In this document: piece by piece, positions 26,707 through 36,800 of the stretch
How positions within the stretch are numbered: position 1 is the first letter of the stretch
How the letters are laid out: every line of letters begins with the position of its first letter
Assembly (NCBI GenBank): GCA_018398805.1
Contig: JAGFBZ010000292.1
Location: forward strand, 434,001 to 498,000
Direction: 5' to 3'
DNA from: Hirundichthys speculiger
Lineage: Eukaryota > Chordata > Actinopteri > Beloniformes > Exocoetidae
DNA: 64,000 nucleotides
The notes under the pieces: model-generated
What the model was told of the DNA's origin: nothing
Databases searched by the model: none
Seen by the model: the letters and a program-made list of their open reading frames with translations, nothing else
Program-made: the position numbers and the translations under genes

Positions 26707-26757
26707 ATGTCCAAACGGAAACAGCCAAGTCTCGGACAGTTTGGATTTTTGAAGTAA
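26707..26757 (+). pseudogene. hAT transposase N-terminus, prematurely stopped
   Basis: ATG followed by MSKRKQPSLGQFGFLK and a TAA. M-S-K-R-K-x-x-S-L-x-x-F is the usual opening of ZBED/SCAND3-like hAT transposases. The frame stops at 26755; beyond it SGPTTSASGRSGFGP is readable before the LINE tail interrupts. Confidence 0.6.
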
Positions 26758-26924
26758 ACGAAAACAACAACAGCCATGGTTAGTACTGACAACAGTGCAA
26801 GTGGACCGACTACTTCAGCTAGTGGTCGGTCTGGCTTTGGTCCGATTTATCAGACTGTATTTTTATGATTTATGTTCCCAAACTAAGACGCTGGTATTGT
26901 TTTATTGAAAGTCACTTGAAATCA

Positions 26925-27000
26925 CTCGGTCTCTGTAAAGCGCCGAGAGACAACTGACATTGTAACAGACGCTATACAAATAAAATTGAATTGAATTGAA
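26925..27000 (+). mobile_element. LINE 3' tail inserted in the hAT element
   Basis: CGGTCTCTGTAAAGCGCCGA, then GACGCTATACAAATAAAATT and TTGAATTGAA, the same 3' terminus as at 9.99-10.03 and 44.39-44.44 kb. It interrupts the transposase, so the hAT element was already dispensable or was mobilised in trans when it landed. Confidence 0.7.
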
Positions 27001-27390
27001 TATCGGAGCTTGTTTCAGCACCATGCATAGCGCTGCTGGATGTGTGTGCGTTGTTTGCTGAAATAGTCCAAAGTGTAAACGTGTCCCTCCGTAATGTTAT
27101 GCTGTTGCGTCTTGGAGCTGTCCGTTCACCACTGGCGGGTTTATCATGTTGTGTGAAAAATGTCCTCCTCATGTTGTAGTATGGTTCATTTATTTATTTT
27201 ATGTGTGCAATTTTAGAGAGAAGGTTGTTCATTTTGGCAGACTGTTGTTTTGCCTTTTGTGACACATACCATATTGTCATTTGTCAGGATTGTGCGGACT
27301 GGAGCTTGGAAAATGGCAGAAAAAGGCCCTGAATGTTTCAAATTGGTGGGGAAATGGCTCTGGTGGCCCACTTCCTTTGAGTTAATGCAA

Positions 27391-27770
27391 TTCTGACATA
27401 AAGGTGATGATAACCAAAGACATGGAGAGACTTTTGGCCAGATGTCCCTGTTTCAGGTTATCTTAGTCACTTTAGTGTCCAGCTGGATGAGACCACCACG
27501 GCTGATAATAACGTCCTCCTGGCCTATAAAGGTCTGTTATGTGTCTGGGAGGGACATGATTGAGGATTTCCTGTTCTGGGAGTACCTGGCCACAGACACA
27601 CGAGAAGAAGCCATCTTCACTGCCCTGACAGAGTTCGTGCGGGAGATGACGAACATCATCGCTGTGCCACTGATGGAGCGCCAGCTATGGTCGGCAGATA
27701 CCGGGGATTCACCATAATGAAAGCGTTCAAGAGCATCGTGGTGGCCCACTGGGGAGTTTGTTCAAGAAAG
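27391..27770 (+). pseudogene. hAT transposase catalytic-core fragment, frameshifted
   Basis: Three frames together read the hAT core: FSVQLDETTTADNNVLLAYK (the LDE(S/T)T motif with the first acidic catalytic residue), then EDFLFWEYLATDTREEAIFT, then TDGAPAMVGRYRGFT (the TDGAPAM motif). A stop follows GHD at about 27563, and the reading frame changes between IIAV and ATDG, consistent with a lost base near 27665. After the TDGAPAM box the sequence ends in KAFKSIVV..; the His-rich box and the C-terminal dimerisation domain are missing. It cannot encode a working transposase. I give motifs only to identify the family. Confidence 0.8.
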
Positions 27771-28113
27771 GTTGAAAAACCACTGACATACCTGAACTGA
27801 TTGTTTCTGAACAGTGCCTGTAACATGGCAGTAAAAGTGCTGATCAAACAAAACAGAAAAGTCATTGATGGTTTTATTCATTTTCCTCCTGTAAACTAAA
27901 ACCAAGTTGCTTTATTTTTCCTCCTCCTGTGTACTGAAACCACGGCATACAACATCGGGGTCCAGTTGCACTTAGTGCCGGATCCGCTTTGGAGCCGGAT
28001 CGCGGACCTGCTGGCTCCACGCTGCGTCCGGTCCCCATCTGCGATTAAAACCTTACCTCTGCGGCGGATCCGCTCAGAACCCTGAAATCCGCTGGGTAAC
28101 CAACAAACTGACT

Positions 28114-28186
28114 GGACAAACTGATAAATCCAGGTGTGTCCGAGTATCCACAATGGTCAGACACACCTGGATTAATCAGTTTGTCC
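28114..28186. repeat. 27-bp hairpin inside the hAT element
   Basis: Arms 28114-28140 and 28160-28186 pair with one mismatch; the arm begins GGACAAACTGATAAATCCAG. The spacer is 19 bp. It lies about 440 bp upstream of the SUN start codon. Confidence 0.85.
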
Positions 28187-28269
28187 AATAATAACAGGTA
28201 TTGATGCTCACAAAATGAATGTAGAGTAGCATAGCCAACATAGGCTACTGAACAAAACAGAGTAGCCTT

Positions 28270-28415
28270 TAACTACTTGGTTTGTTTTTGGTTTTTCCGC
28301 TTCCTGCTAGAGCGCCCCCTGAGGGCTGAAGAAAAATTCATAGAAAAGCTGCATCTCTGTATAAGCCTCATGGTTTAAAGCGTGGGACAAAAGTAGCGGC
28401 TTATAGTCCGAACTG
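28270..28415 (+). repeat. Dispersed fish repeat fragment ('ataagccgc' family)
   Basis: TAGAGCGCCCCCTGAGGGCT, GTATAAGCCTCATGGTTTAAAGCGTGGG and AGTAGCGGCTTATAGTCCGA are, from memory, parts of a very common teleost interspersed repeat. It lies about 210 bp upstream of the SUN ORF, within its putative 5' region. Confidence 0.55.
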
Positions 28416-28445
28416 TTTGAACATTCCGTGAGCAAACATTCCGTC

Positions 28446-28502
28446 CTGTATGACATCACAGGTAACTGCACAGATGGTGCAGGTAACTGTGATGTCATAC
28501 AG
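28446..28502. repeat. Hairpin with CRE-like arms upstream of the SUN ORF
   Basis: The outer arms CTGTATGACATCACAG (28446-28461) and CTGTGATGTCATACAG (28487-28502) are perfectly complementary. The next 10 bp pair at 8/10, giving 26-bp arms around the loop AGATG. Each arm holds a TGACATCA/TGATGTCA box resembling ATF/CREB sites. It ends 125 bp before the start codon, so it could act as promoter or 5' UTR structure. That function is inferred only. Confidence 0.75.
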
Positions 28503-28627
28503 CCAGTATCTGTGAACAAAGCCAGTATCTACAGATAAATCCAGGAATTACATACAAATAGCAGTACAAAACCATCTACCTTCATAATTTCACTTGGACA
28601 TCTAGTTCTTCACAACAGAGAATAAAA

Positions 28628-29614
28628 ATGTCAGCAGAATCAAACAGAGTAGGGCTGCGAAGAAGTTTGCGCCTGCAAGAAGCTGAATATTATACAGATG
28701 AGGGAAGGCCAGTTATCTCCTACAAAGAGCGATTATACAGGGTCTTTCGAAGGATAAGGAAATATCCCAGAGGTAACCAAAATCCTATCAATGTAGCAAA
28801 CATGGAAGATGATATATACATTGACGGGTTCACAGATGATGAGCAGATTGTGAATCATCAGGCCACTCAGTCAAGCGTGTTTGATACAAGGAGCCCTCAA
28901 GCAAATGAGAGAGAAACTGTAAAGGCCAAAAGAAGAAAGATCCCCAGACCCCCGACCATTATGTGGATTCTCTCATTCTTCATTTTACTTTTTGTAAATA
29001 TGTATTCTGAGTTAAGAGAAGTGAAGGGGGAACTGGAATCTCTACAGAAGCAGTGGGACATGTTTTTACCTCGGGCTGATACAAAACCAAACTTTGCTTC
29101 CAGATTTCTCGGAGCAAGAGTTGTCGAATATTTGTCGTCAGACACGTATCAGCCCCCAGAACACAAAGAGTGGACATGGTACAGATTATTTAACTGGTGT
29201 GGTTTACGTGATGGACAGCAACAAGTAATTCAGGAACGTTCAGCATTACATGCAGGTGAATGCTGGTGTTTCCCAGGGGACCGTGGGCATTTGATCATCT
29301 CTCTGTCGAAGCCCATCTCCATCACTGACGTGACGCTCGGCCACATAATGAAAAGCCAGTCTCCATACGGGTTGATAACAAGTGCACCGAGGAAGTTCTC
29401 CATCTATGGAATGAAGGCCACAGATGAAGAAGGCACCTTCTTAGGAACAGCGGAATATGATCCAGATGCTGGCAGTTTTCAGACCTTAAAGTTGCATAAT
29501 GCAGATAACAGTGTTTTTCCTTATGTCAAGATCCAGATTGAAAACAACTGGGGAAACACTGACTACACCTGCATTTACACTTTAAGAGTCCATGGAGAAC
29601 TTTCCACCATGTAG
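28628..29614 (+). CDS. Intronless SUN-domain protein (328 aa) inside the hAT element
   Basis: SUN proteins sit in the inner nuclear membrane and bind KASH proteins across the perinuclear space, linking nucleus and cytoskeleton. The ORF is complete. The N-terminus holds GLRRSLRL, like the RRSxRL motif at the nucleoplasmic start of SUN1/SUN2. An acidic stretch (60-72) and a basic stretch (99-106, VKAKRRKI) precede one transmembrane helix (111-125, IMWILSFFILLFVNM). A short helix (127-145, SELREVKGELESLQKQ) could be coiled coil. The SUN domain spans about 154-325, with ALHAGECWCFPGDRGHLIIS, DVTLGHI, SAPRKFSIYG, FLGTAEYD and the near-invariant end NNWGNTDYTCIYTLRVHGE. The length and very short coiled coil are closer to SUN3/SPAG4/SUN5-type proteins than to SUN1/2 (over 700 residues). 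SUN genes normally have many introns, so this is probably a retrocopy. No stop or frameshift breaks it, unlike the transposase around it. No certain poly-A signal was seen; an A run at 29759 may mark the retrocopy tail. Confidence 0.9.
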   Translation: MSAESNRVGLRRSLRLQEAEYYTDEGRPVISYKERLYRVFRRIRKYPRGNQNPINVANMEDDIYIDGFTDDEQIVNHQATQSSVFDTRSPQANERETVKAKRRKIPRPPTIMWILSFFILLFVNMYSELREVKGELESLQKQWDMFLPRADTKPNFASRFLGARVVEYLSSDTYQPPEHKEWTWYRLFNWCGLRDGQQQVIQERSALHAGECWCFPGDRGHLIISLSKPISITDVTLGHIMKSQSPYGLITSAPRKFSIYGMKATDEEGTFLGTAEYDPDAGSFQTLKLHNADNSVFPYVKIQIENNWGNTDYTCIYTLRVHGELSTM

Positions 29615-29980
29615 TGAATTGGCACAATACAAATGAATTGAAGGCTCCCAGTTTGACTCAGACAGGTCTTCTCCGGGTGCTCCGGTTACCATTAAGAAAT
29701 ATACATATTGGTACCTCACCTCACATTTCACTAATCAGGGTGTTTACATGAGGTTAGAAAAAAAAAAACAATAGTCTGAGTGCTATTTAAAAATGTGCTT
29801 TTTAAAAATGATTCTTGTAGGAACTGTTTTGCCAGTTATGATGGAGTATAAGGGCCACACTGAGAAAAAAAATTGGGCAATGATTTTTTTTTCATTCCTC
29901 ACTTATGAGAATAAAGTCGAAATGTCGATAATAAAGTCAAAATGCAGTTTCCAGAATAAAGTTGAAATGTCAAGAATTAA

Positions 29981-30058
29981 GTCTGATATAAATGTGATGA
30001 TAACCAAAGACATGGAGAGATGTCTTTTGGCCAGATGTACCTGTTTTAGGTTATCTTA
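29981..30058 (+). repeat. Second copy of a transposase segment, downstream of the SUN ORF
   Basis: It matches 27391-27465 over about 75 bp (shared GTGATGATAACCAAAGACAT and TTATCTTA, with a few substitutions and a short indel). In the upstream copy this segment runs directly into the LDETT box, whereas here it continues into unrelated sequence. The SUN ORF and the transposase core thus lie between two copies of the same segment. Confidence 0.8.
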
Positions 30059-30663
30059 TGATGGCTGCAGCCCTAAAATGTTTGACGGACTCACTTGTTT
30101 TCCCGTTAAATAAACTACATTTCGCTTTTGAATAAGATTTGATCTCGGACTGGTCATTGTGTTTAATATATGTATATCTGTGTAATAAATTCATATTAGA
30201 CAGTAACATTTAAAATGTAGTTACTTATCTGGGATACTTGAGAGGGTAGAAGTGGATGAAATATTCAGAAAGGTCTAAATAGCCTAAGGTTTTGTGCCAA
30301 GATGAAGAAATCAATGAAAATCAAAGAAAATGTTACAACATTCTTCTTTTTTAATTCAATAATTTCTGATATTTATATGCGGTCTTATATTCGGGCAATT
30401 GTTTACTTTTTCAATTATTAAACAAAATGCTTTTGTTGCAGAATAAGAAATCAAAAATTTGGGGTGTTTTTATTTTCTTGTTATAAAAGTAAATTAAGTC
30501 CTTGCAGCAGGAAAGACAGCATCTGCTTTCCTGAGCTGACAGACAGTCTGAGTGTGTTATTGGTGGCACTTGGATAGTGATGTGCGCATGTGCACATAGG
30601 AAAGTCATGGTGCACACTGTAAAATAGGGCTCCCCCAAGGGTCACTGTGTAATTCGAACCCTG

Positions 30664-30671
30664 TACATAAC
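30664..30671. repeat. 8-bp target-site duplication, right copy (TACATAAC)
   Basis: Pairs with 26273-26280 and closes the hAT insertion. Confidence 0.9.
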
Positions 30672-31161
30672 TATTCGGTGATACAATCTGACAAAGACTT
30701 TGTCACCAAAAAAACTTGATGGGAGAAAGTGCACGGATCTGATCCTGGTGGAGCATTTCATTTCATATCAGACTAGTAGATCTGCATATTCATAAACACC
30801 CGAGCCTGCAGCATTATAGACGTGTTCCTGTAGTGAGCCATGACCATTCCATAAACATTCAGCACAGTATGTTCATATATCATACTTTCATCTTTAAATT
30901 ATATACTAGAGCTGTGGTTTTCTAAATGTAATCGCTGCATTTGACTGTACTCACATTTCTCACATTTCCCAGCTAACTTTTTTTTTTATAAAAAGGAGGG
31001 AGGTATTTGTTTAAATCAGGGATACTTGAGTATCCAAATTAGTGAAAAAGTAGTAAAATTTTGTCATCTTGAAATTGTTCATTATATTAATAGAGAAAGT
31101 ACAAATTGAAGACAGTAACCAGGACATGGTTCAGTAGTCAATATCTCTGCTGTTGTCACAC
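30672..31161. other. Intron just downstream of the first seen ARHGAP exon
   Basis: AT-rich with a T run (30979-30988). Nothing else seen. Confidence 0.5.
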
Positions 31162-31318
31162 CTCTGGGGATGCTGATCTTGAAGTCCAGGTCCCTCTCCT
31201 CTAAGTGGTACAACGCAACTTCCTGTAACCTGGCTCGCTCCAACTCAGACAGGTTCTGGATGGGAACCGGTTGCAAACGCACACTTTGCCCCAACATGGT
31301 TGCCCACGTGTGGTCACC
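31162..31318 (-). CDS. arhgap6-like: Exon of an ARHGAP6/ARHGAP36-family Rho GTPase-activating protein (5'-most exon seen)
   Basis: 157-bp exon, read on the minus strand. It is preceded by a T-rich acceptor ending TTTTTTGTAG (31319-31328) and followed by a GTGTGA donor at 31161. The phase is 0 in and 1 out. It encodes about 52 residues, including [20 protein letters not shown], which I recognise from memory as the conserved segment of ARHGAP6 and ARHGAP36 just upstream of their basic linker. The family stimulates GTP hydrolysis on Rho GTPases and, for ARHGAP6, also affects actin. An internal Met (MLGQSV) could be a start in a short isoform, but the open frame runs to the acceptor, so I treat this as an internal exon. 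The one leftover base (G) joins exactly to the next exon at 15054. The earlier part of the protein is not found in the window. Confidence 0.82.
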
Positions 31319-31895
31319 CTACAAAAAACAAAGAAAAAAAAAAGAGCGGGTTGGTGGGGTGAGGACGAAAGGAGAACACAGGTCATTATTATTCAGCAGC
31401 TGCTCTTTCATCTCAAGCAAACTTTCTTGTCTATTTGACAATTTACTGTAATCAAAACACAAAGTCAAAACCTCTTGGCTGCAATCAGCGAACATTATCA
31501 ACCAACCATTAAGTACTTAAAGGCATAAGAAATCCACTACAAAGGCAAAAGCCCCCAAAGAATTCACAGACAGTGACTTGCATGTGTTTAACTCTGTTCT
31601 TTTCTTTTCTCTCAAGACATTATGTTTAGAACAGCACAAAACCCCAGGTTTTATACCTCAGATTAAAAATAAACATCTGAATAAACATAGAAAGATATTG
31701 TCTTGCTTTTCCTCTCTTTTTATGTTCAAGTCTTATTCATTTGTTTATTTTTTTTACCCATTCTTTGCAGCTACCTATTGTGATGCAATCTTTGTCTGTT
31801 GACTTTGAGAACTCTTTATAATGGAAGTTTATTGAAGTTTTTTTTCTTTGACCATGGCCGAACTCCACAAAGAACGTACCTGCCACTGCAATAAA

Positions 31896-31932
<37 letters not shown>

Positions 31933-32539
31933 CCCTCAGCAGAAAAGAACAAAAGCACACCAGTGTATAATGTTTATGTGCCCCTGGAGGAATTTTATGT
32001 AGTCTCGGAAAAGCTCCTCACAGATCAGCATCTCTTACTGGGCTTGAAAGAAACACATTAATAACAGAGTGGTTTTATTATAAATCGAAGGAATTGTTGT
32101 TAAAAGATGTGGACAGTGCATCTACTGCTGAAGACACACACACACACATACAGTACACGTACATCCAGCACAAGTACTGCTTATCGTTTAGTTAGGAGAA
32201 TCACTGTCAGGCCATCCAGCTGCATACATACAGACATATACATATATATCTATTCCAAATACAACTCTGGATAGTTTAGAGTTCTCTTTTTTTTCCATTA
32301 CTTTCCTGCAGAGAATTTGAAGATAAGTCATATTCCGTGATGGTTCAGATAAGAACAAACTCATAAACTGGGCACAAAAACAAGGATTCAGTAAACAAAA
32401 AAGTTACACAAAACCATTTTATCATTCACAAAAGCACATGAAACATTAAGAACAAAAGGTCTGTGCTGGGTCACTGAAAGAAGAGTTCAACTCTAAAGTC
32501 CCAGAAAATTCTTATACCAAAAAAAATCCCCCTCAGCAG
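31319..32539. other. Intron or 5' region; long A run
   Basis: No further exon of the ARHGAP gene recognised. It contains a 32-bp A run (31898-31929) preceded by AATAAAC, which could be the tail of a retroposon, and a CA stretch at 32132-32148. Confidence 0.45.
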
Positions 32540-32930
32540 ACAACAAAATAACTCAGGGGTCCTTCTTTTTGTGACTGATTTGTGAAGTGTGGAGAGCAGA
32601 GGTGGTGGTTAAATGTGGACTGCATGAATGTAGGACACAGTATGTACTGCAGACTGGTCATTTTTAGTACATTGTATGCTCCCATAAAAGCCATGATGCT
32701 GCAGTGCAATCGTAGCATAATAGCCAGCTTCTGCTGTACTGCCGCAGTGTATGATGGGATATTGTTCATGAGGTAGTTGGGTCAGTTGCACACGAGACAT
32801 TTTCCTGAAAGTAGCGCAATATCACCTACTGCAGACTGTGCAGTTGTTTCCATACTGCGTACTACATTTGAGTTGCGATGTAGTATTGTATGCCATTCAA
32901 AAACAGCCACAGACACTCAGAGAACAGACA
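32540..32930. repeat. Degraded fish interspersed repeat ('gtatgtactgcag / tgatgggatatt' type)
   Basis: GACACAGTATGTACTGCAGA, GCTGTACTGCCGCAGTGTATGATGGGATAT and TACTGCGTACTACATTTGAG recall the very common teleost MITE built on 'gtatgcagtatactgc' and 'tgatgggatatt'. No clean ends or target duplication found. Confidence 0.4.
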
Positions 32931-33194
32931 AAAAAAAAAAATCGAGGTGGAAATATTGGCACCTCATGGCACTCTTTGTTGCTTGGTGGGATGGGAGAAC
33001 CATCATGTATGTGTGTGTTTAGCTTTTTGTTATTAATAGACAATAATAGATTAACAGAATTTGCTGAAGTTAAAAACACCATAAGAATGTCTCATGTCTT
33101 CGTTGAACTCTGGAAGAAAAAGTGAGGAGATTGTTTCTGTCGCTGTAAGTAATCTAAGTGAAATCAATCGTTTTCACACCCACAGTCCAATTAA

Positions 33195-33610
33195 TGACAT
33201 TAGTTTAGATTTGTGTTTTAGAGCTACATTAAGGGCAGGAAACAGTTGTCATGCTTGGACATTGCTTGTGGCGTACCACCAGGGTTCAGTATTGGATCCA
33301 ATATGATCTATTTTTCATATTATGATATTTGCCAGGTATCTGCAGCATTTAAATTTGTAATATTTACATATGACACAAATATCTTTTGCTCTGGGGTGAA
33401 TTTAATGGAGCTACTGGCAACGGTCGCTCAGGCAATCCAGAGTTACCAAAAGCACCTGGTTGAGGTCAACCAGCTATCAACTCAAAAGGTTCATTTATTT
33501 TTCCGCCAGCACTGTGATGGCTGTGCTCAGGAAAGACATGACAAATTTCTAAATGTGTGTCATCAGATCAAGGACATTGAGTTTGTTTATAATTGTGACT
33601 TTGACTGACA
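33195..33610 (+). mobile_element. LINE reverse-transcriptase fragment, degraded
   Basis: LDIACGVPPGFSIGSNMIYF and ICQVSAAFKFVIFTYDTNIF and CSGVNLMELL align with the GVPQGS..LGP..F and KFVLFADDTN(I/L)F boxes of non-LTR reverse transcriptases. The catalytic FADD is now FTYD, and an upstream frame is broken. It is a dead fragment that sits upstream (in gene sense) of the first ARHGAP exon seen. Confidence 0.75.
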
Positions 33611-33699
33611 GTCAGATCACATTTTATAAGAAGCTAATGCAGAAAACCACTTCATTCCAAGTGGTTTACATACTTTTTCTTGCCACTAACTTCCTTTTC

Positions 33700-33855
33700 A
33701 GCTGCTCCCTGTTTGAGGTCGCTGCAGCACATGATTGATTTGGCATAAGATTTACACCACAAGCTTCCTGACGCAAACCGGGATTCAAACCAGACCCTAG
33801 TCCTCCAGCATGATAGGCATCAGCACCACCGCTAAGCCTCCAGGGAGACAGCATC
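33700..33855 (-). repeat. SINE-like fragment
   Basis: The end GCATGATAGGCATCAGCACC..GCTAAGCCTCCAGGG and the inverse B-box-like GGGATTCAAACC resemble the tRNA-head end of fish SINEs in reverse orientation. Weak. Confidence 0.35.
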
Positions 33856-36800
33856 TATTCAAACACACGCATGACGTCAAATTCACATTTTTGAATTCCC
33901 TCAGCTTTGGAAGTAAAATAAAGTGTTGAAATACACATAAAGCCCTTAAATGGGTCCAACTATAAAAAGTACTGCAGAGTGACAATTAATACACCGTAAA
34001 AGACTCAGTATCACTATGTGTTCTTTATAATCTCATACACCTTTGTTCCCACTAAGTCTCTGGAGTGTTATGAAATTATTTTATCAGCGACTAACATGCT
34101 GCTTCACAATGCACCCTCTCACTGAACTATTGTTATATGTTTTTTTTTTAAGGTTAAAATTGTTCCCAGGACATTTTAAAGAAAAGCACATTTTATCTGG
34201 AACAAATAATTGAATAGATGACTTTGTTAAAGTGCTCACATATGGTTGTGAGCTTCACCATAAGGTAGAAGTGAGCCATGTACACTGCTCAGTTTGATCC
34301 CATTTAATTCTGCAGGGATCAAGGTTCAGTAAGGAGAATATTAAATTTGCGTTGGCTTTTTCCACTATTGCAGCTCCCCTCTGAACTACAGTTAACTGAG
34401 AGCACAGTGATGAATAGAGAGGACTGAGAATGAAAGACTGAAACAAACAGTAATAGTGCAGAATGAATAGTTTAAAGAGAGACAGAGGAAGTAGGAGCAA
34501 AACTTGTGCTGAAAAAGGAAAGATTTTTTTTGATGGAAGGAAACAGCAGCCGCAGGTTAATTAGAGAGTCAGACAACTTATCCAGATGAGATCTGTGCTG
34601 CACAACTCACTCGCTTCATGAGACCAAAAACATGCCTGTTTCATATGTGTCCATTAAGTGACTGCATGTAAGAAAAAAAAAAAAAAAACTGCTTCTTTAA
34701 ACCTCTGAGCAGTAAGCCCGAGGAATTTTGCGCAAAAGCTTATGAATAAATCAGCTACTAAACCCACACAACACAGTCAGCTTTAAAAACTCATTTATTC
34801 ACTTCTACACCCCGGGGTAAATTTAAACCCATGAGTCCTCTGTGAACTGGTGATGTATTTGGGTTGTCTCACAAACTAAATCAACATTGTTCACCACATC
34901 TGTCTGAGGTTCACCATACTGGTTGAAGGACTGAACCAGATTCTTAGGTAACACAAACACAGCAATAGTTTACATCTTTGTGGCTCAGATGGTGGTGGTG
35001 TCGGGTTAGCTGAAACCAAAGGGGATGTTTTAAAGTGTATTATCCATTTGTCGACAACTCAAAGAAATGAAAAAAGTCCAAGTGCAACCACTGCTTTCAT
35101 TTTTAATAATATTTTAGATTTTACAAGCCATCCAGTATTATATAAAGGTAACAGCAACCACGGCTGTCAGACACAGGCTTCACAATATCAAAGAAGTGTA
35201 TAGCTGTAGATACAATGTCATATGCATGCTTGTTTACAGTACCTGAGTAGGTGTACTCACTTATTATTTCTCTTTATGTCTTTACTTTTTTTTTTTGTTA
35301 CACATGTCAGTTAACTGCTATGTACCTACCAACTTCATTGTTCCAAATGCAACAATCCAAATGCAACAATTGTTATTAGAAATCAAATTACAGAACTAGA
35401 CACAATTCCCAGACTGACATAACATGAAAAAGACCTTGGTTGGAGCTAATAAATATTGAACATATTTTACTAATATAACCGTAATGTAAAAGAGAGACGA
35501 TGCCTCTCTATTGCAGGGGAGATGTTGAGTACGACCAGACCAAAGGAGTCTAAACAACAGAAGACTAAAACAGGAGAGGCATATAACTTAACAGGCAAAC
35601 AATGGCTCTTACGTAATTCATTAGCAAGGCAGGATATGGTATAGCCTATTATATAACACACTTTTTTGTTTCGCAGAAGCATTATCTTTAAGTAAACAGT
35701 GTGGGATGTGGAGTAAGCACAGCTGTTTTCAGTGTTCACTGAGCAGTTTTTCAAGAAGTACACATCAAGCTACAACATATGTTCCAAGCATTAGATCATA
35801 ATAACATTTTAAGAGGGGTGCTGACACGACAAATGCTGATGTCCCCCCAGCACCATGCTAACATGGTTGTAAGTGCAGTGTTATTGTGTTTACATCAAGC
35901 AGGTATAACATTTACACTCTTAGCGTTGCGTGTTAGCTTCCTTCATTAGCTAACTACAAACACTACCACTCCTGAGAATGACAAGAGTGAAAAAGCTTTG
36001 AAGCTAACCGTTTCATTACAAAATCACTCAAATTGATGGAAACACATGAATAGTATGAGATGAGTTTGAAGCGTTTAGCAAATTTTCCAAACTGTTGAGG
36101 GTTAATGAGAATTTAAGGAGAATTTCTTTCACAAAACCACGACTGTCGACATATTGGTTGATAGCTGGATAGAAATTTTGTTTGAAATATCATCGAAATT
36201 GTGAAAGTTCTTGTACAATAGCATTTCACACGTTTTAGCTTTTTTCTTAGTCTGGTAAATATTGTGTTTCTGGTACCACCAAAGGGTGATGAAGTAGTTC
36301 AGTTTCTTTGATTGTTTGTTAGCAGTATTACTCATATGGTTGTTTGATTTTAAATGAACACTTTACCTGAGCAGACAAACTTTGGTCAGAAGGTTTCAAG
36401 ACTTCAGTCCCAGCAACAATCTGGATATATTCCTTCACATGTTTATGACACTCTCAAATCTAAAGCGGAACCGGCGTAAACCCGCAGTTGCCCACAGTGG
36501 TTGCTAAAGCCACGGTTTTGTAAACTGGGTGTAATTATGGCAATATGGAAGAAAATATGGTCAGGCTGTAAGAGATGTTTAAATGTCTACAACACACATT
36601 TGCCTCACCATCTGCAGCACTGCAATCTCTAACTCTACCTTCATCCGCTCATCATTCAATCACTTCAGTCGCCTCATCCCACAGAAATACATTAAATCCA
36701 CACACACTCTTTCACAGTGTTTGTATAGTTGTAATGTAGTGAAATTGAATGTTGGTACCACAGAGACAATGTCAGTGGAAAACCAAGTCAATGTTTCACT

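Larger units (their letters stand above)
26281..30663 (+). mobile_element. hAT transposon carrying a SUN-domain gene
   Basis: A 4383-bp element. The left end reads CATGGTTTGAATTAC and the right end, on the minus strand, CAGGGTTCGAATTAC, 13 of 15 identical. Both are followed by GGGGGAG-rich subterminal sequence. Perfect 8-bp target duplications flank it. Inside, in order: a transposase start (26707), a nested LINE tail (26925-27000), a frameshifted transposase core (27391-27770), a GC-rich stretch (27950-28080), two hairpins (28114-28186, 28446-28502), a dispersed 'ataagccgc' repeat (28270-28415), the intact SUN ORF (28628-29614), an A run (29759-29768), a short 'ataaagtcgaaatgtc' tandem (29905-29975) and a second copy of a transposase fragment (29981-30058). 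It inserted in the 16-kb intron of the ARHGAP6/36-family gene, opposite to it. Confidence 0.88.
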
